A stretch of DNA of 64,000 nucleotides, taken from positions 372,001 to 436,000 of the forward strand of contig NZ_VCEK01000001.1 in assembly GCF_005862235.1 (NCBI RefSeq), in the 5' to 3' direction. The translations under genes and the position numbers were made by a program. This document shows, one piece after another, positions 28,168 to 37,366 of the stretch; positions within the stretch are counted from its first letter, which is position 1; the number at the start of each line of letters is the position of its first letter. The notes beneath the pieces were generated by a model, which was not told where the DNA came from, did not search any database, and saw only the letters and a list, made by a program, of their open reading frames with translations. The DNA comes from Saccharomonospora piscinae (GTDB taxonomy: Bacteria; Actinomycetota; Actinomycetes; Mycobacteriales; Pseudonocardiaceae).

Positions 28168-29709
28168 TCAACCCTGTTCCCGCGCCACCGACATCGCCGG
28201 ACCAGACCAGTCCGACAACAACAGCCTGCTCTTGTCGAGCTTCCCGCTGAGCGTCAACGGGATGGTCTCGAGCACAACGAACTCACGCGGAATCGCCGAC
28301 ACGGGCAACGACTCCCGGAGGAAGCCGCGCAACGATCTCGGCTCCGGCGGTGCGCCCGGATCGGCGGCGACAAGGTGCGCTCGGAGCCCGGCATCCGCGT
28401 CGTAGCTGACAACCGCGTCGCGCACCGCCGGAGACCGCCGCAACGCCGCTTCCACCTCGCCCAGCTCAACCCGCTGCCCGTGAATCTTGACCTGACGGTC
28501 CTCCCGCCCGAGAAACTCCACGTCGCCACTGGCCAGCTTCCGGACCCTGTCACCGGTACGGAAGGCACGCGCGCAGGTACGCTCGCCCGGTGCGCGGTAA
28601 CCGGCGGGCAGCGGCACGAAACGCGCCCGAGTCGCCGCGGGCGCGCCGATGTAGCCCAATGCCACACATTCACCCCACACCAGCAACTCGCCGGACTCAC
28701 CCGGCGCCACCGCCCGAAGATCGGCATCCACCACCTCGACCGACACCCCGCCCAGCGGCCTGCCGAGCGGCACAGTCGCAGCGCCGCGGTGCTCCGTTCG
28801 ACGGGAGTCGACAAGGTAGGTCAGCACCCCGACCGTGGTCTCGGTCGGACCATAGTGATTGAGTACCTCGCAGGCGCCAACAGCTTTCACCTGGTCGACA
28901 AGCTCCCAGGTCAACGGTTCGCCACCGAAGATCATCAGCTTGCGCGGCAGAACGTCGCCCGCACCCAGGCCCACATGCACCGAGACGTGCGACGGGGTGG
29001 ACTTGAGCACATCGATCGAATGCGCGCGCACATAGTCCCCGAGCGCGAGCGGGTCCCGCATCGTCGCCCTGTCCACGAGGTGAACCACATCGCCGGAGAC
29101 AAGCGCCGGAAAAATCGCGGTATGCCCAAGATCGGTCGCCAAGCTCGTCACGCTGGCACACGACAGCGCAGCGCCCTGAACCCTGACCCGGTCCAGGACC
29201 ACGGACAGCCGCCTCGTGTAGTTGTCGAGCGCCCTGTGCGGGACCGCCACCGGCTTGGGTGTCCCCGTACTCCCCGACGTCGAGACCACGTAGGCGGCAT
29301 CGTCCCGACCGGGCGAAGCCATCAGGGGCTCAGGCCCTCCGCCGGCCCCGAGCCGCACGACCGGCACGCCCTCGATCACCTCAGCCTCCGACTCGGCCAC
29401 AAGCCGCGTCGCCAGCGACGCACGAAGCTGCGCCCGCTGCCGGGACACCGGCTCGTCCAGGTCGATGACCACGAACGGTGAACCCAGCCACAGGCACGCC
29501 AGCGCGGCGACGACCTGACCAGTACCACGAGCAAGCGCGATCGCCGTCACGTCACCGTCGAGCAACCCGTGACGCCGCATCTCGCCCGCGGCATCCGCGA
29601 CCCGCCGGACAAGCATGGCGTAGGTCAGCGTCCCATCACCAGCGACCAACGCGGGACGATCAGGACACCACCGCGCGTTCTCCACCAGCTTCCGCGTGAT
29701 CCATGCCAT
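28168..29709 (-). CDS. Free-standing NRPS adenylation domain
   Basis: 513 residues, a complete adenylation domain without carrier: A3 VSTSGSTGTPKPVAVPHR, A5 NHYGPTETTVG, A7 FRTGDRV, A8 GREDRQVKIHGQRVELGEVE, A10 Lys in TLSGKLDKSR. The A4 region reads SLATDLGHTAIFPAL rather than the common FDxSV, so the binding pocket is not the standard alpha-amino-acid type and I do not predict the substrate. It probably loads the PCP at the end of the megasynthase, whose own A domain is degenerate. ATG at 29709 is chosen; GTG at 29712 is equally possible. First gene of the operon. Confidence 0.88.
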   Translation of the reverse strand: MAWITRKLVENARWCPDRPALVAGDGTLTYAMLVRRVADAAGEMRRHGLLDGDVTAIALARGTGQVVAALACLWLGSPFVVIDLDEPVSRQRAQLRASLATRLVAESEAEVIEGVPVVRLGAGGGPEPLMASPGRDDAAYVVSTSGSTGTPKPVAVPHRALDNYTRRLSVVLDRVRVQGAALSCASVTSLATDLGHTAIFPALVSGDVVHLVDRATMRDPLALGDYVRAHSIDVLKSTPSHVSVHVGLGAGDVLPRKLMIFGGEPLTWELVDQVKAVGACEVLNHYGPTETTVGVLTYLVDSRRTEHRGAATVPLGRPLGGVSVEVVDADLRAVAPGESGELLVWGECVALGYIGAPAATRARFVPLPAGYRAPGERTCARAFRTGDRVRKLASGDVEFLGREDRQVKIHGQRVELGEVEAALRRSPAVRDAVVSYDADAGLRAHLVAADPGAPPEPRSLRGFLRESLPVSAIPREFVVLETIPLTLSGKLDKSRLLLSDWSGPAMSVAREQG

Positions 29710-29904
29710 CACGCAAGAACCTACCGGCCTCCCCCACACCCCAGAAGGGCCAAAAGAGCGAGACTCAGAACCGGCCGGGCACACCGCGACGCTGCGGTGT
29801 GAGACACAACGGCAACGGGAACACTCATCCCACTGCCCCGGTTACCCCTGGTGGGGGCCACGCGGCCCCAAACCGCACCCGACATCGGCGGAGGAAACAA
29901 CCCC

Positions 29905-30735
29905 ATGACCCAGGTTCCGACCATCACGCTGAACACCGGCGCGGCCATGCCGCAACTCGGCTACGGCGTCTTCCAGGTACCGGCCGACGAGGTCGTCGAA
30001 CCCGTCCTGACCGCACTGGAAGCCGGATACCGCAGCATCGACACCGCCGCCGTGTACGGCAACGAGGAAGGAGTCGGCCGGGCCATCGCGCAGTCCGACA
30101 TCCCCCGCGAGGACCTGTTCGTCACCACCAAACTCTGGAACGACAGCCAGGGCTACGACAACACCCTCGCCGCATTCGACCAGAGCCTGCAACGCCTCGG
30201 ACTCGACCACGTCGACCTCTACCTCATCCACTGGCCCGTCCCGGCCAAGGACCGCTACGTCGACACCTGGAAAGCCCTCGAGAAACTGCACGCCGACGGC
30301 CGCGCCAAGGCCATCGGGGTGTCCAACTTCCACATTCCCCACCTGCGGCGACTGCTCGCCGACACCGGCGTCGTGCCCGCCGTGAACCAGATCGAACTGC
30401 ACCCCAACCTGCCCCAGGCCGACCTGCGCGCCTTCCACGCCGAACACGGCATCGCCACCGAGGCGTGGAGCCCCCTCGGCCAGGGCAAGGGCTTGCTCGA
30501 CGACCCCACCCTGGGCTCACTCGCCGAGAAGTACGGCCGCACCCCCGCCCAGATCGTGCTCCGCTGGCACCTCGAACTGGGCAACATCACCATCCCGAAG
30601 TCCGTCACACCGTCCCGCATCCGCGAGAACCTCGACGTCTTCGACTTCGAACTCGCCGACGACGACGTCAAGGCCATCGCCGCCCTCGACAACGGCACGC
30701 GCGTCGGCCCTGACCCGGACACCCTCAACAGCTGA
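29905..30735 (+). CDS. Aldo/keto reductase
   Basis: 276 residues, the usual length for AKR5-type 2,5-diketo-gluconate reductase-like enzymes. The tetrad is visible: Asp and Tyr in YRSIDTAAVYGNE, Lys in TTKLWND and His in LIHWPVP. The NADPH-binding end includes IPKSVTPSRIREN. It reduces aldehydes or ketones with NADPH; the natural substrate is unknown. The ATG at 29905 has GGAGGAAA 7-14 nt upstream; an earlier in-frame GTG/ATG at 29851 has none. It is divergent from the adenylation gene across 195 bp and could be outside the cluster. Confidence 0.92.
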   Translation: MTQVPTITLNTGAAMPQLGYGVFQVPADEVVEPVLTALEAGYRSIDTAAVYGNEEGVGRAIAQSDIPREDLFVTTKLWNDSQGYDNTLAAFDQSLQRLGLDHVDLYLIHWPVPAKDRYVDTWKALEKLHADGRAKAIGVSNFHIPHLRRLLADTGVVPAVNQIELHPNLPQADLRAFHAEHGIATEAWSPLGQGKGLLDDPTLGSLAEKYGRTPAQIVLRWHLELGNITIPKSVTPSRIRENLDVFDFELADDDVKAIAALDNGTRVGPDPDTLNS

Positions 30736-30761
30736 GCGACCGGTCCGGTGGGCCGAGGAGC

Positions 30762-32075
30762 TCACCGGACCGGCAACAGCCGCACACTGACCACGTACGA
30801 CACCACCACCGCGACGATCACCAACGGCAACATCTCCGTGCCGTCGGACAGCACCACCAACGTCGCTAGCAGGACTGACACCAGCGGATATCGCAGCACG
30901 GCCACCGTCATTCCACCTACGCCCATCGCGACCGCCGGCAACGGCTCCAACCCCGGCAGCTCCGACAACAGCAGACCCAGCACCGCACCCAGGAACATCG
31001 CCGGGAAGATCGGGCCCCCTCGGAACGAACTCATCGAAACCGCGTAGGCCAGCCACTTCGCCACGAGCAACAACGCCAGCAGACCGGGCGAAAGCTCAAG
31101 AGCGCCGGTGACCAACGGCCCCAGCAACTGCTCACCGGAGAACAGCACCTCACCGGTGTTCCTGCCCGTGAGCACCGCGTACCCGGCCGCCAACGCACCC
31201 ACCAGCCCCCCGGCCAACGCCGTGCCCAGCACGATCCGGCGCTGCAACCAGCCGCGCAACACCACCGCGCCACGCCGGACACCGGCCCCCAGCACCGCAG
31301 CCATCACGCCGATCACCAGAGCCCACCCGAACCCCGCCAGAGTCGGGCTGCCCACGCTCGGCAGATCAGGCACCACCAACGACGGTTTCGCCAGCCCGGT
31401 CACCGAGTCCAGCCCGAGGAAAATCAAAGCGCCGATCCCGGCGGCCAGCAACCCCGGCAACAGGACCACCGACGTCAAACCCGCACCCAGTCCCGCGATC
31501 TCCATAAGCAGGAACGCACCCACCAGCGGAGAACCCAGCAGGGTGCTGACAGCCGCGAAACTGCCCGCACCACCGATAACAGCCACGGCCCGCTTATCGG
31601 CACCGCGTCGGAGCAGCCGCAACGCCCAGGCAGCCAGACCCGCTCCCAACGCGATCAACGGAGCCTCGGGCCCAAGGACCGCACCGAAGGCCAGCGTCAC
31701 CAGCGCGGCCACAACGATCCCGGGCAACTCCCGCGCCTCGGCCGGAGCACCGTGGGCGAACCCGTCCGCCGGCGACTGCCCACCACTCCCAGGCAGATAC
31801 CGCACCACCAGCCCCACCAGTACACCGCCGACCACCAGCACCGGGAGCGGCCACCACACTGGCCCCTCGCCTATACCCAGCGCCTCAGGCAGAGGGCCGA
31901 ACATCCAGTGCTGGGCATACAACGACAGTTCGAGGAACCCATAACAGACCAGCGCGATCGGCGCACCGAGCGCCCCGCAGAACAGCAGGATCGCCACGTA
32001 CTCACGAGATCGCAGTAACGTCGACGGATCCTGCTCGGTGCCCGCGCCCTGCCCTCGCCCGCTGTCCGGGTCCAC
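30762..32075 (-). CDS. ClC-family chloride channel/transporter
   Basis: 437 residues with about ten hydrophobic segments. Conserved ClC blocks are visible: LGPEAPLIALG (the GKxGP-type loop that holds the gating Glu), AAVSTLLGSPLVGAFLLME, and FRGGPIFPAMFLG (GxFxP-type). It moves chloride or other anions, possibly with proton exchange. The GTG at 32075 is chosen, with GGAGGGA about 8 nt upstream; an upstream in-frame reading to 32219 begins outside any ClC homology and overlaps the photolyase promoter. Convergent with the aldo/keto reductase. Confidence 0.87.
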   Translation of the reverse strand: MDPDSGRGQGAGTEQDPSTLLRSREYVAILLFCGALGAPIALVCYGFLELSLYAQHWMFGPLPEALGIGEGPVWWPLPVLVVGGVLVGLVVRYLPGSGGQSPADGFAHGAPAEARELPGIVVAALVTLAFGAVLGPEAPLIALGAGLAAWALRLLRRGADKRAVAVIGGAGSFAAVSTLLGSPLVGAFLLMEIAGLGAGLTSVVLLPGLLAAGIGALIFLGLDSVTGLAKPSLVVPDLPSVGSPTLAGFGWALVIGVMAAVLGAGVRRGAVVLRGWLQRRIVLGTALAGGLVGALAAGYAVLTGRNTGEVLFSGEQLLGPLVTGALELSPGLLALLLVAKWLAYAVSMSSFRGGPIFPAMFLGAVLGLLLSELPGLEPLPAVAMGVGGMTVAVLRYPLVSVLLATLVVLSDGTEMLPLVIVAVVVSYVVSVRLLPVR

Positions 32076-32231
32076 CCTCCACTTCCCTCCACAGAGCCTG
32101 CCGGTCGCTGACGTACCCGGCGACCCTCCACGCAAACAGGCGGCCCCGGAGCCGTCCACCCGTCCGAGATGCGATATGCCCACCAACCGGTAGCGTTCGA
32201 CATGGCAAACCCACCACATCGAAAGCGGGTC

Positions 32232-33593
32232 ATGTCCGTCTCACTCGCCCTGTTCACCCGCGACCTGCGCGTACACGACAACCCGATGCTGCACACCGCC
32301 GCCGACGCCGCCGACCATGTCATCCCCCTGTTCGTGCTCGACGACGCCATCCTGCGCACCGGATTCCCCAGCCCCAACCGCGCGGCGTTCCTCGTCGACT
32401 GCCTCACCGACCTCGACGCCACCCTGCGCGAACTCGGTGCCCGGTTGATCGTGCGCCGCGGCGACCCCGTCACCGAAGTACTGGACCTCGTCACCCACCA
32501 CGCAATCACCGACGTACACCTCTCCGGCGACGTCAGCCGCTACGCCCGCCAACGCCAACGCCGCCTCGGCGACGCGCTGGACGAACACGGCGCACGACTA
32601 CACCTCCACGACGACGTCATCACCGCCGTCGCCCCCGGCGCCGTCACCCCCACCGGAAACCGGGACCACTTCGCCGTCTTCACCCCGTACCTGCGGCGAT
32701 GGACCGAACTCCCCAAGCGGACCCCGCTCCCGCCCCCGCACCGGCTGCGACTACCCCCGCGCGTCACCGCACACGCCCTGCCCGACCCCGGAGCCATCAG
32801 CCGCGGCAGCACCGCACCGGACCTGCCCGGCGGCGGAGAGACCACCGGACGCGACCTGCTCGGCACCTGGCTACGCGACGACGTCACCGGCTACGCCGAC
32901 GGCCACGACGACCTCGCGGGTGACCGCACCTCGCGGCTCTCGCCGCACCTGCACTTCGGCACCGTCTCCGCCACCGAGGCCGCCCACCGCGCGGGACGTT
33001 CCGCCGGGGCAAGGGAGTTCGTGAGCCAGCTCGCCTGGCGCGACTTCCACCACCAGGTCCTCGCCGCCCGCCCGGCCTGCTCCACCCACGACTACCGCTC
33101 CCGCGGCGACCGCTGGCGGCACGCCCCCGACGAACTCCGTGCCTGGCAGGAAGGCCGCACCGGCTACCCCGTCGTGGACGCCGGGATGCGCCAGCTACTG
33201 CGGGAAGGCTGGATGCACAACCGCGCCCGCCTCATCACCGCCAGCTTCCTCACCAAAACCCTCTACCTCGACTGGCGCGAAGGCGCACGGCACTTCCTGC
33301 GGCACCTCACCGACGGCGACATCGCCAACAACCAGCTCAACTGGCAGTGGGTCGCCGGCACCGGCACCGACACCCGACCCAACCGGGTACTCAACCCCCT
33401 CCGGCAGGCCGATCGCTACGATCCGCGCGGCGACTACGTGCGCCGCTACCTGCCCGAGCTCCGCGACATCCCGGGACCCGAGGTCCACCGGCCGTGGACG
33501 CTGCCCGACCACCAACGTCGGGAACTCGACTACCCCGATCCGATCGTCGACCTCGCCGAGGGCCGCGAGCGCTTCCTCGCCGCGCGAGGCTGA
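32232..33593 (+). CDS. phr: Deoxyribodipyrimidine photolyase / cryptochrome family
   Basis: 453 residues. The N-terminal antenna-cofactor fold opens with LALFTRDLRVHDNP. The C-terminal FAD-binding half has RTSRLSPHLHFGTVSA, WRDFHHQVLA, GYPVVDAGMRQL and NNQLNWQWVAGTGTD, the class I CPD photolyase signatures. It uses blue light and reduced FAD to split cyclobutane pyrimidine dimers in DNA. The ATG at 32232 is chosen because the protein then begins at the antenna fold. It is divergent from the ClC gene. Confidence 0.93.
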   Translation: MSVSLALFTRDLRVHDNPMLHTAADAADHVIPLFVLDDAILRTGFPSPNRAAFLVDCLTDLDATLRELGARLIVRRGDPVTEVLDLVTHHAITDVHLSGDVSRYARQRQRRLGDALDEHGARLHLHDDVITAVAPGAVTPTGNRDHFAVFTPYLRRWTELPKRTPLPPPHRLRLPPRVTAHALPDPGAISRGSTAPDLPGGGETTGRDLLGTWLRDDVTGYADGHDDLAGDRTSRLSPHLHFGTVSATEAAHRAGRSAGAREFVSQLAWRDFHHQVLAARPACSTHDYRSRGDRWRHAPDELRAWQEGRTGYPVVDAGMRQLLREGWMHNRARLITASFLTKTLYLDWREGARHFLRHLTDGDIANNQLNWQWVAGTGTDTRPNRVLNPLRQADRYDPRGDYVRRYLPELRDIPGPEVHRPWTLPDHQRRELDYPDPIVDLAEGRERFLAARG

Positions 33594-33666
33594 CCGGTTC
33601 TTTTGCTTGTTTATTGGTGGTGGGTGGATGTGGCTGGTTGCTGAGTGGGCCTCTCCAAGCCCGAGC

Positions 33667-33682
33667 GTATAGGGCGTTATAC
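33667..33682. promoter_or_regulatory. GTATAGGGCGTTATAC palindromic motif, copy 1
   Basis: 16 bp with 5-bp arms GTATA/TATAC, in the 99-bp gap between the convergent photolyase and Zn-dehydrogenase genes. A 15/16 identical copy sits at 49993-50008, also between convergent genes. Function is unknown. Confidence 0.5.
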
Positions 33683-33692
33683 ATCTGAGTGG

Positions 33693-34706
33693 TCATCGCG
33701 CCGGATCGACGTGGATCTTCGGGCCCCGGCCCGCCCCTTCGGGACGCCGCCCCGCCAGCACCGCACCGATCTCCCCGAGCCCGACCGTGGCGGCGACCAG
33801 CGGTCGAGGGTCGACCAGACCACCCGCATAAGCGGCGACGGTGTCCCCCAGCTCCGGCGAGGCCGACAGGACACCGACCGCGGCCACGTCCTTCAACACC
33901 AGTGATCGCGTGTCGACCACACTGGGCGAGCCGGCCAGTCCGATGTAAACCACCCTGCCGCCCGGTTCCACCACCTCCACCGCCAGCGCGGGAAGGTGGG
34001 GCGCGTTCGCGGCGTCCACCACGGCGTCGAACGGCAGCTCCGGCAACGCCTCCTCGGTCCAGACGTGCTCGAACCCCAGCGCCATCGCGAACTCCAGCGA
34101 CCCGGCGGTCACGCCCAGCAGATGCACCTCGGCACCCTTCGCACGGGCGAACATCGCCACGAGCAGCCCGATCGTGCCCGGCCCCATGACCAGCACCCGG
34201 CCCCCCGGCTCCACCGCCGCGGCGCGCACCGCGCGCAGCGCGTTGCCACCCGGCTCGACCAGGGCTCCCAGCGTGGCATCGACCTCCCCCGGCAGCACGT
34301 GCAGGGAACTCACCGGCACCGCGAGTCGTTCGGCCAGCGCACCCGGCCGTCCACCGCGGATTCCGACCTCCTGCCGGTTCTCGCACACGTGCTGCCGCCC
34401 CCGCAGGCAACGGCGGCACCGCCCGTCGCCCAGCATCGTGTCTCCCGTGACACGGCGCCCCAGCCACGTCGCGGGCACCCCCTCCCCCACGGCGAGCACG
34501 GTGCCCGCCCACTCGTGCCCGAGGCGCATCGGATACGCGGCGTGCCCCTGGTGCAGGTAGGCCATCTCGCCGGTGAAGAACTCGACGTCCGTGCCGCACA
34601 CCCCGACCCGCTCGACCCCGACCACCACCTCGCCCGGGCCCGCCACGGGAACGGGAACCTCGCGCACCTCGGCCGCACCCGGCGCGGTCAGCACGAACGC
34701 CCGCAT
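33693..34706 (-). CDS. Zinc-type alcohol/polyol dehydrogenase
   Basis: 337 residues of the Zn-dependent MDR family. The catalytic zinc site is visible as GVCGTDVEFF and GHEWAG. The structural-zinc loop, normally four Cys, has only three (DGRCRRCLRGRQHVC), so it may be weakened. The NAD(P) fold begins at VLVMGPGTIGLLVAMFARAKG. The sequence resembles sorbitol, threonine and galactitol dehydrogenases. It lies 23 nt (ATG at 34706) or 2 nt (ATG at 34727) after the IclR stop, so both are cotranscribed. It probably starts sugar or polyol oxidation feeding the dehydratase across the divergent promoter. Confidence 0.87.
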   Translation of the reverse strand: MRAFVLTAPGAAEVREVPVPVAGPGEVVVGVERVGVCGTDVEFFTGEMAYLHQGHAAYPMRLGHEWAGTVLAVGEGVPATWLGRRVTGDTMLGDGRCRRCLRGRQHVCENRQEVGIRGGRPGALAERLAVPVSSLHVLPGEVDATLGALVEPGGNALRAVRAAAVEPGGRVLVMGPGTIGLLVAMFARAKGAEVHLLGVTAGSLEFAMALGFEHVWTEEALPELPFDAVVDAANAPHLPALAVEVVEPGGRVVYIGLAGSPSVVDTRSLVLKDVAAVGVLSASPELGDTVAAYAGGLVDPRPLVAATVGLGEIGAVLAGRRPEGAGRGPKIHVDPAR

Positions 34707-34729
34707 GGTCCCGCGCTCGCCCGGCATAC

Positions 34730-35602
34730 TCACCGGCCGCCGCCCAGACCGACCAGACCGCCCAGCCCCGCCCTGATCTCGTCCACCGCGTCGACCAGCG
34801 CGCTCAGCGGTGTGCGGTACGCCAGAGCGCTGACGCTCACCGCGCCCGACGGCACGGTCGCCGAGGTCACGTGGACCGGCACCGCGAGGCAGTTCACCCC
34901 GAACTCGTTCTCCTGATCGTCGAGCGCGTACCCCCGCCACCGTGTCCGTTCCAGTTCGCGGTGCAGCTCGTCGGCCGCCGTCACCGTCCGCGCGGTCCTC
35001 GCCTCCAGCGGCGCGGATCGTACCCAGGCCCGGACCGCGTCCTCACTGTCGAGCCGGTACGCCAGCAGCAGCTTGCCGACCGCCGTGCTGTGAGCGGGGT
35101 TGCGCCCGCCGACCGTCGACGTCAGCCGCACGGCACCCCGGGGCGGTTCCACCTTCGCCCGGTACACGACCTCCCTGCCCGGCATACCGGAGCCCGCGAC
35201 GTCGAGCACGGCGTAGTGGGCCGCCTCGCCGAACCGCGCCGCCAGCGATTCGAGCACCGGCCGCACGCGCAGGTGCTCGGGCCGCGCCTCGTGATGGAAG
35301 AAGGCCATGCGCAGGAACTCGTCCCCGAGCAGGTAGTGACCCCGCGCGTCGCGGTCGGCCAGCCCAGCGCGGCACAACGACGACAGTGCCCTGTGGACGG
35401 TCGGCTTCGGGCTGCCGATCGCGCGGGTCAGCTCGTCGAGCCCGGCACCGTCGGGGAAGCGCGCGAGTATCTTGAGCACGGCGAGAACGCGGTCCGACCC
35501 CACCAGTCTGCCGTCGTCGCGTCGCGGAATCACATCCACGGAATCCGGGACGGGGGCTGTCGCCCCGCCGCTCCGATGCGTATGCTCCATGATGTTTCGC
35601 AT
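34730..35602 (-). CDS. IclR-family regulator
   Basis: 290 residues. A winged helix at about 35-95 (LAVLKILARFPDGAGLDELTRAIGSPKPTVHRAL) is followed by an IclR effector domain with VGKLLLAYR. It is divergent from the dehydratase gene with only 39 bp between starts, and cotranscribed with the Zn-dehydrogenase, so it is the likely regulator of this catabolic set. The ATG at 35590 may be the true start: TACTAT on the minus strand ends 10 nt before it, which would place the promoter inside the longer reading. Confidence 0.9.
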   Translation of the reverse strand: MRNIMEHTHRSGGATAPVPDSVDVIPRRDDGRLVGSDRVLAVLKILARFPDGAGLDELTRAIGSPKPTVHRALSSLCRAGLADRDARGHYLLGDEFLRMAFFHHEARPEHLRVRPVLESLAARFGEAAHYAVLDVAGSGMPGREVVYRAKVEPPRGAVRLTSTVGGRNPAHSTAVGKLLLAYRLDSEDAVRAWVRSAPLEARTARTVTAADELHRELERTRWRGYALDDQENEFGVNCLAVPVHVTSATVPSGAVSVSALAYRTPLSALVDAVDEIRAGLGGLVGLGGGR

Positions 35603-35641
35603 AGTAGACCAGCGTGCCGGTTATCGGAAGAAGGTGCTGCG

Positions 35642-37366
35642 ATGGGTGCGCTCCGCCCGCTTCGAAGCGCGCAGTGGTACGGCGGCGAGCACCGCAACGC
35701 CTACATCCACCGCGCCTGGATGCGCCGCGGCGCGCCCTCCGACGCCTTCACCGGCCGACCGCAGATCGCCATCGCCAACACCGCGTCCGACCTCACCCCC
35801 TGCAACGCCCACCTGCGCGAGGTCGCCGCCTCGGTCCGCGACGGCGTGTACGAGGCCGGTGGGGTTCCGCTCGAACTGCCCGTGATGTCACTCGGCGAGA
35901 CACAGGTGCGCCCCACCGCCATGTTGTGGCGCAATCTGGCGGCGATGGCCACCGAGGAGATGCTGCGCGCCAACCCCGTCGACGGCGTCGTCCTGCTCGG
36001 CGGCTGCGACAAGACCATTCCCTCGCTGCTGATGGCAGCGGCCTCGGTGGACCTGCCCGCGGTGGTCCTTCCCGGCGGCCCGATGCTCACCGGCACCTTC
36101 CGCGGCACGCCGCTCGGCTGCGGCACCGACGTGTGGCGCCTGTCCGAGGAGGTCAGGGCGGGCACCCTGTCGCAGGAGGAGTTCACGCGCTCCGAATCGG
36201 CCATGATCCGCAGCAGGGGACACTGCAACACGATGGGCACCGCCTCCACGATGGCACTGGTGTCGGAGGCACTGGGCACGGTCCTGCCCGGAGTCGCCGG
36301 AACACCGGCACCGGACAGCAGGCTGCTCGAGGCCGCCCACGGCACCGGCAGGCTGGCCGTCGACCTGGTCCACGCGGACCGGCGGCCGAGCACCCTGCTG
36401 ACCAGGGCGTCCTTCCGCAACGCCATCGTGGCGCTGTCCGCTGTCGGCGGCTCGACCAACGCGGTCATGCACCTGCTGGCCGTCGCCGGGCGGCTCGGGA
36501 TCGACCTCACCCTCGACGACATCGACCGCCTCGGCTCCCGCGTCCCCGTGCTGGTGGACCTGCTGCCCGCGGGCCGCTTCCTCATGGACGACCTCCACCG
36601 CGCCGGTGGACTGCTCGCCGTCCTGCGGCAGGTCCGCGACCTGCTCGACCCCGAAGCTCTCACCGTCACCGGACACCCACTCGTCGACTACCTCGACGAC
36701 CGCGAGATCTGGGACGAGGAGGTCATCCGGCCCCGCTCCCGGCCCCTGGTCGAGGAAGGCGGCATCGCCGTGCTGCGGGGCAGCCTCGCCCCGGACGGCG
36801 CCGTCGTCAAACCCGCCGCGGCCTCCCCGCACCTGCTGCGCCACCGTGGCAGAGCGGTGGTGTTCGACAGCATCGAGGACTTCCACGCCCGCATCGACGA
36901 CCCCGCTCTGGACGTCGACGCCGACTCCGTGCTCGTGCTGCGCGGCTGCGGCCCGAAGGGCTATCCGGGTATGCCCGAGGTCGCGAACATGCCGCTGCCC
37001 TCCACACTGCTCGAACAGGGTGTGCGCGACATGGTGCGGATCTGCGACGGGCGAATGAGCGGCACCGCGTACGGCACCGTCGTCCTGCACGTCGCCCCCG
37101 AGGCCGCGGCGGGTGGCCCACTCGCGCTGGTCCGAACCGGCGACGTCGTCAGCCTCGACGTTCCCGCGCGGCGCCTCGACCTCGACGTCGACGCCGACGA
37201 GCTCGCGCGGCGAACCCCCAGTACGGCCACCACGGCCGGCTTCGCCGCCCCGCACCGGGGCTGGCAACGCCTCTACGTCGACCATGTCCGCCAGGCCGAC
37301 ACCGGAGCCGATCTGGACTTCCTGCTGGGATCCAGCGGTTCGGAGGTGACCCGTGAATCGCACTGA
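35642..37366 (+). CDS. IlvD/Edd-family dehydratase (sugar-acid type likely)
   Basis: 574 residues, full family length. Conserved Fe-S and active-site blocks: TPCNAHLR, GGCDKTIPS, HCNTMGTASTM, GGSTNAVMHLLA, RGCGPKGYPGMPE and CDGRMSGTAYG. Family members dehydrate dihydroxy acids, either branched-chain precursors (IlvD), 6-phosphogluconate (Edd), or aldonic acids such as arabinonate. The neighbours (IclR, Zn-dehydrogenase, FAD/Fe-S oxidase) point to sugar-acid catabolism rather than isoleucine/valine synthesis. The ATG at 35642 follows AAGG about 9 nt upstream. Confidence 0.88.
   Translation: MGALRPLRSAQWYGGEHRNAYIHRAWMRRGAPSDAFTGRPQIAIANTASDLTPCNAHLREVAASVRDGVYEAGGVPLELPVMSLGETQVRPTAMLWRNLAAMATEEMLRANPVDGVVLLGGCDKTIPSLLMAAASVDLPAVVLPGGPMLTGTFRGTPLGCGTDVWRLSEEVRAGTLSQEEFTRSESAMIRSRGHCNTMGTASTMALVSEALGTVLPGVAGTPAPDSRLLEAAHGTGRLAVDLVHADRRPSTLLTRASFRNAIVALSAVGGSTNAVMHLLAVAGRLGIDLTLDDIDRLGSRVPVLVDLLPAGRFLMDDLHRAGGLLAVLRQVRDLLDPEALTVTGHPLVDYLDDREIWDEEVIRPRSRPLVEEGGIAVLRGSLAPDGAVVKPAAASPHLLRHRGRAVVFDSIEDFHARIDDPALDVDADSVLVLRGCGPKGYPGMPEVANMPLPSTLLEQGVRDMVRICDGRMSGTAYGTVVLHVAPEAAAGGPLALVRTGDVVSLDVPARRLDLDVDADELARRTPSTATTAGFAAPHRGWQRLYVDHVRQADTGADLDFLLGSSGSEVTRESH

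Larger units (their letters stand above)
10662..29709. other. Hybrid PKS-NRPS biosynthetic gene cluster
   Basis: Nine genes: eight on the minus strand from 29709 down to 11996 with mostly tight or overlapping junctions, and one convergent plus-strand gene at 10662. Visible activities are an NRPS adenylation domain, two ketosynthases, five carrier domains, an aminotransferase, a luciferase-like monooxygenase, two condensation-type domains, a PhyH dioxygenase, an acyl-AMP ligase, a ketoreductase and a two-part ABC exporter. No acyltransferase, thioesterase, MbtH protein or regulator is seen. The predicted product is an exported lipopeptide-like compound with a beta-amino-alpha-hydroxy acyl group (inference). 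Confidence 0.85.
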
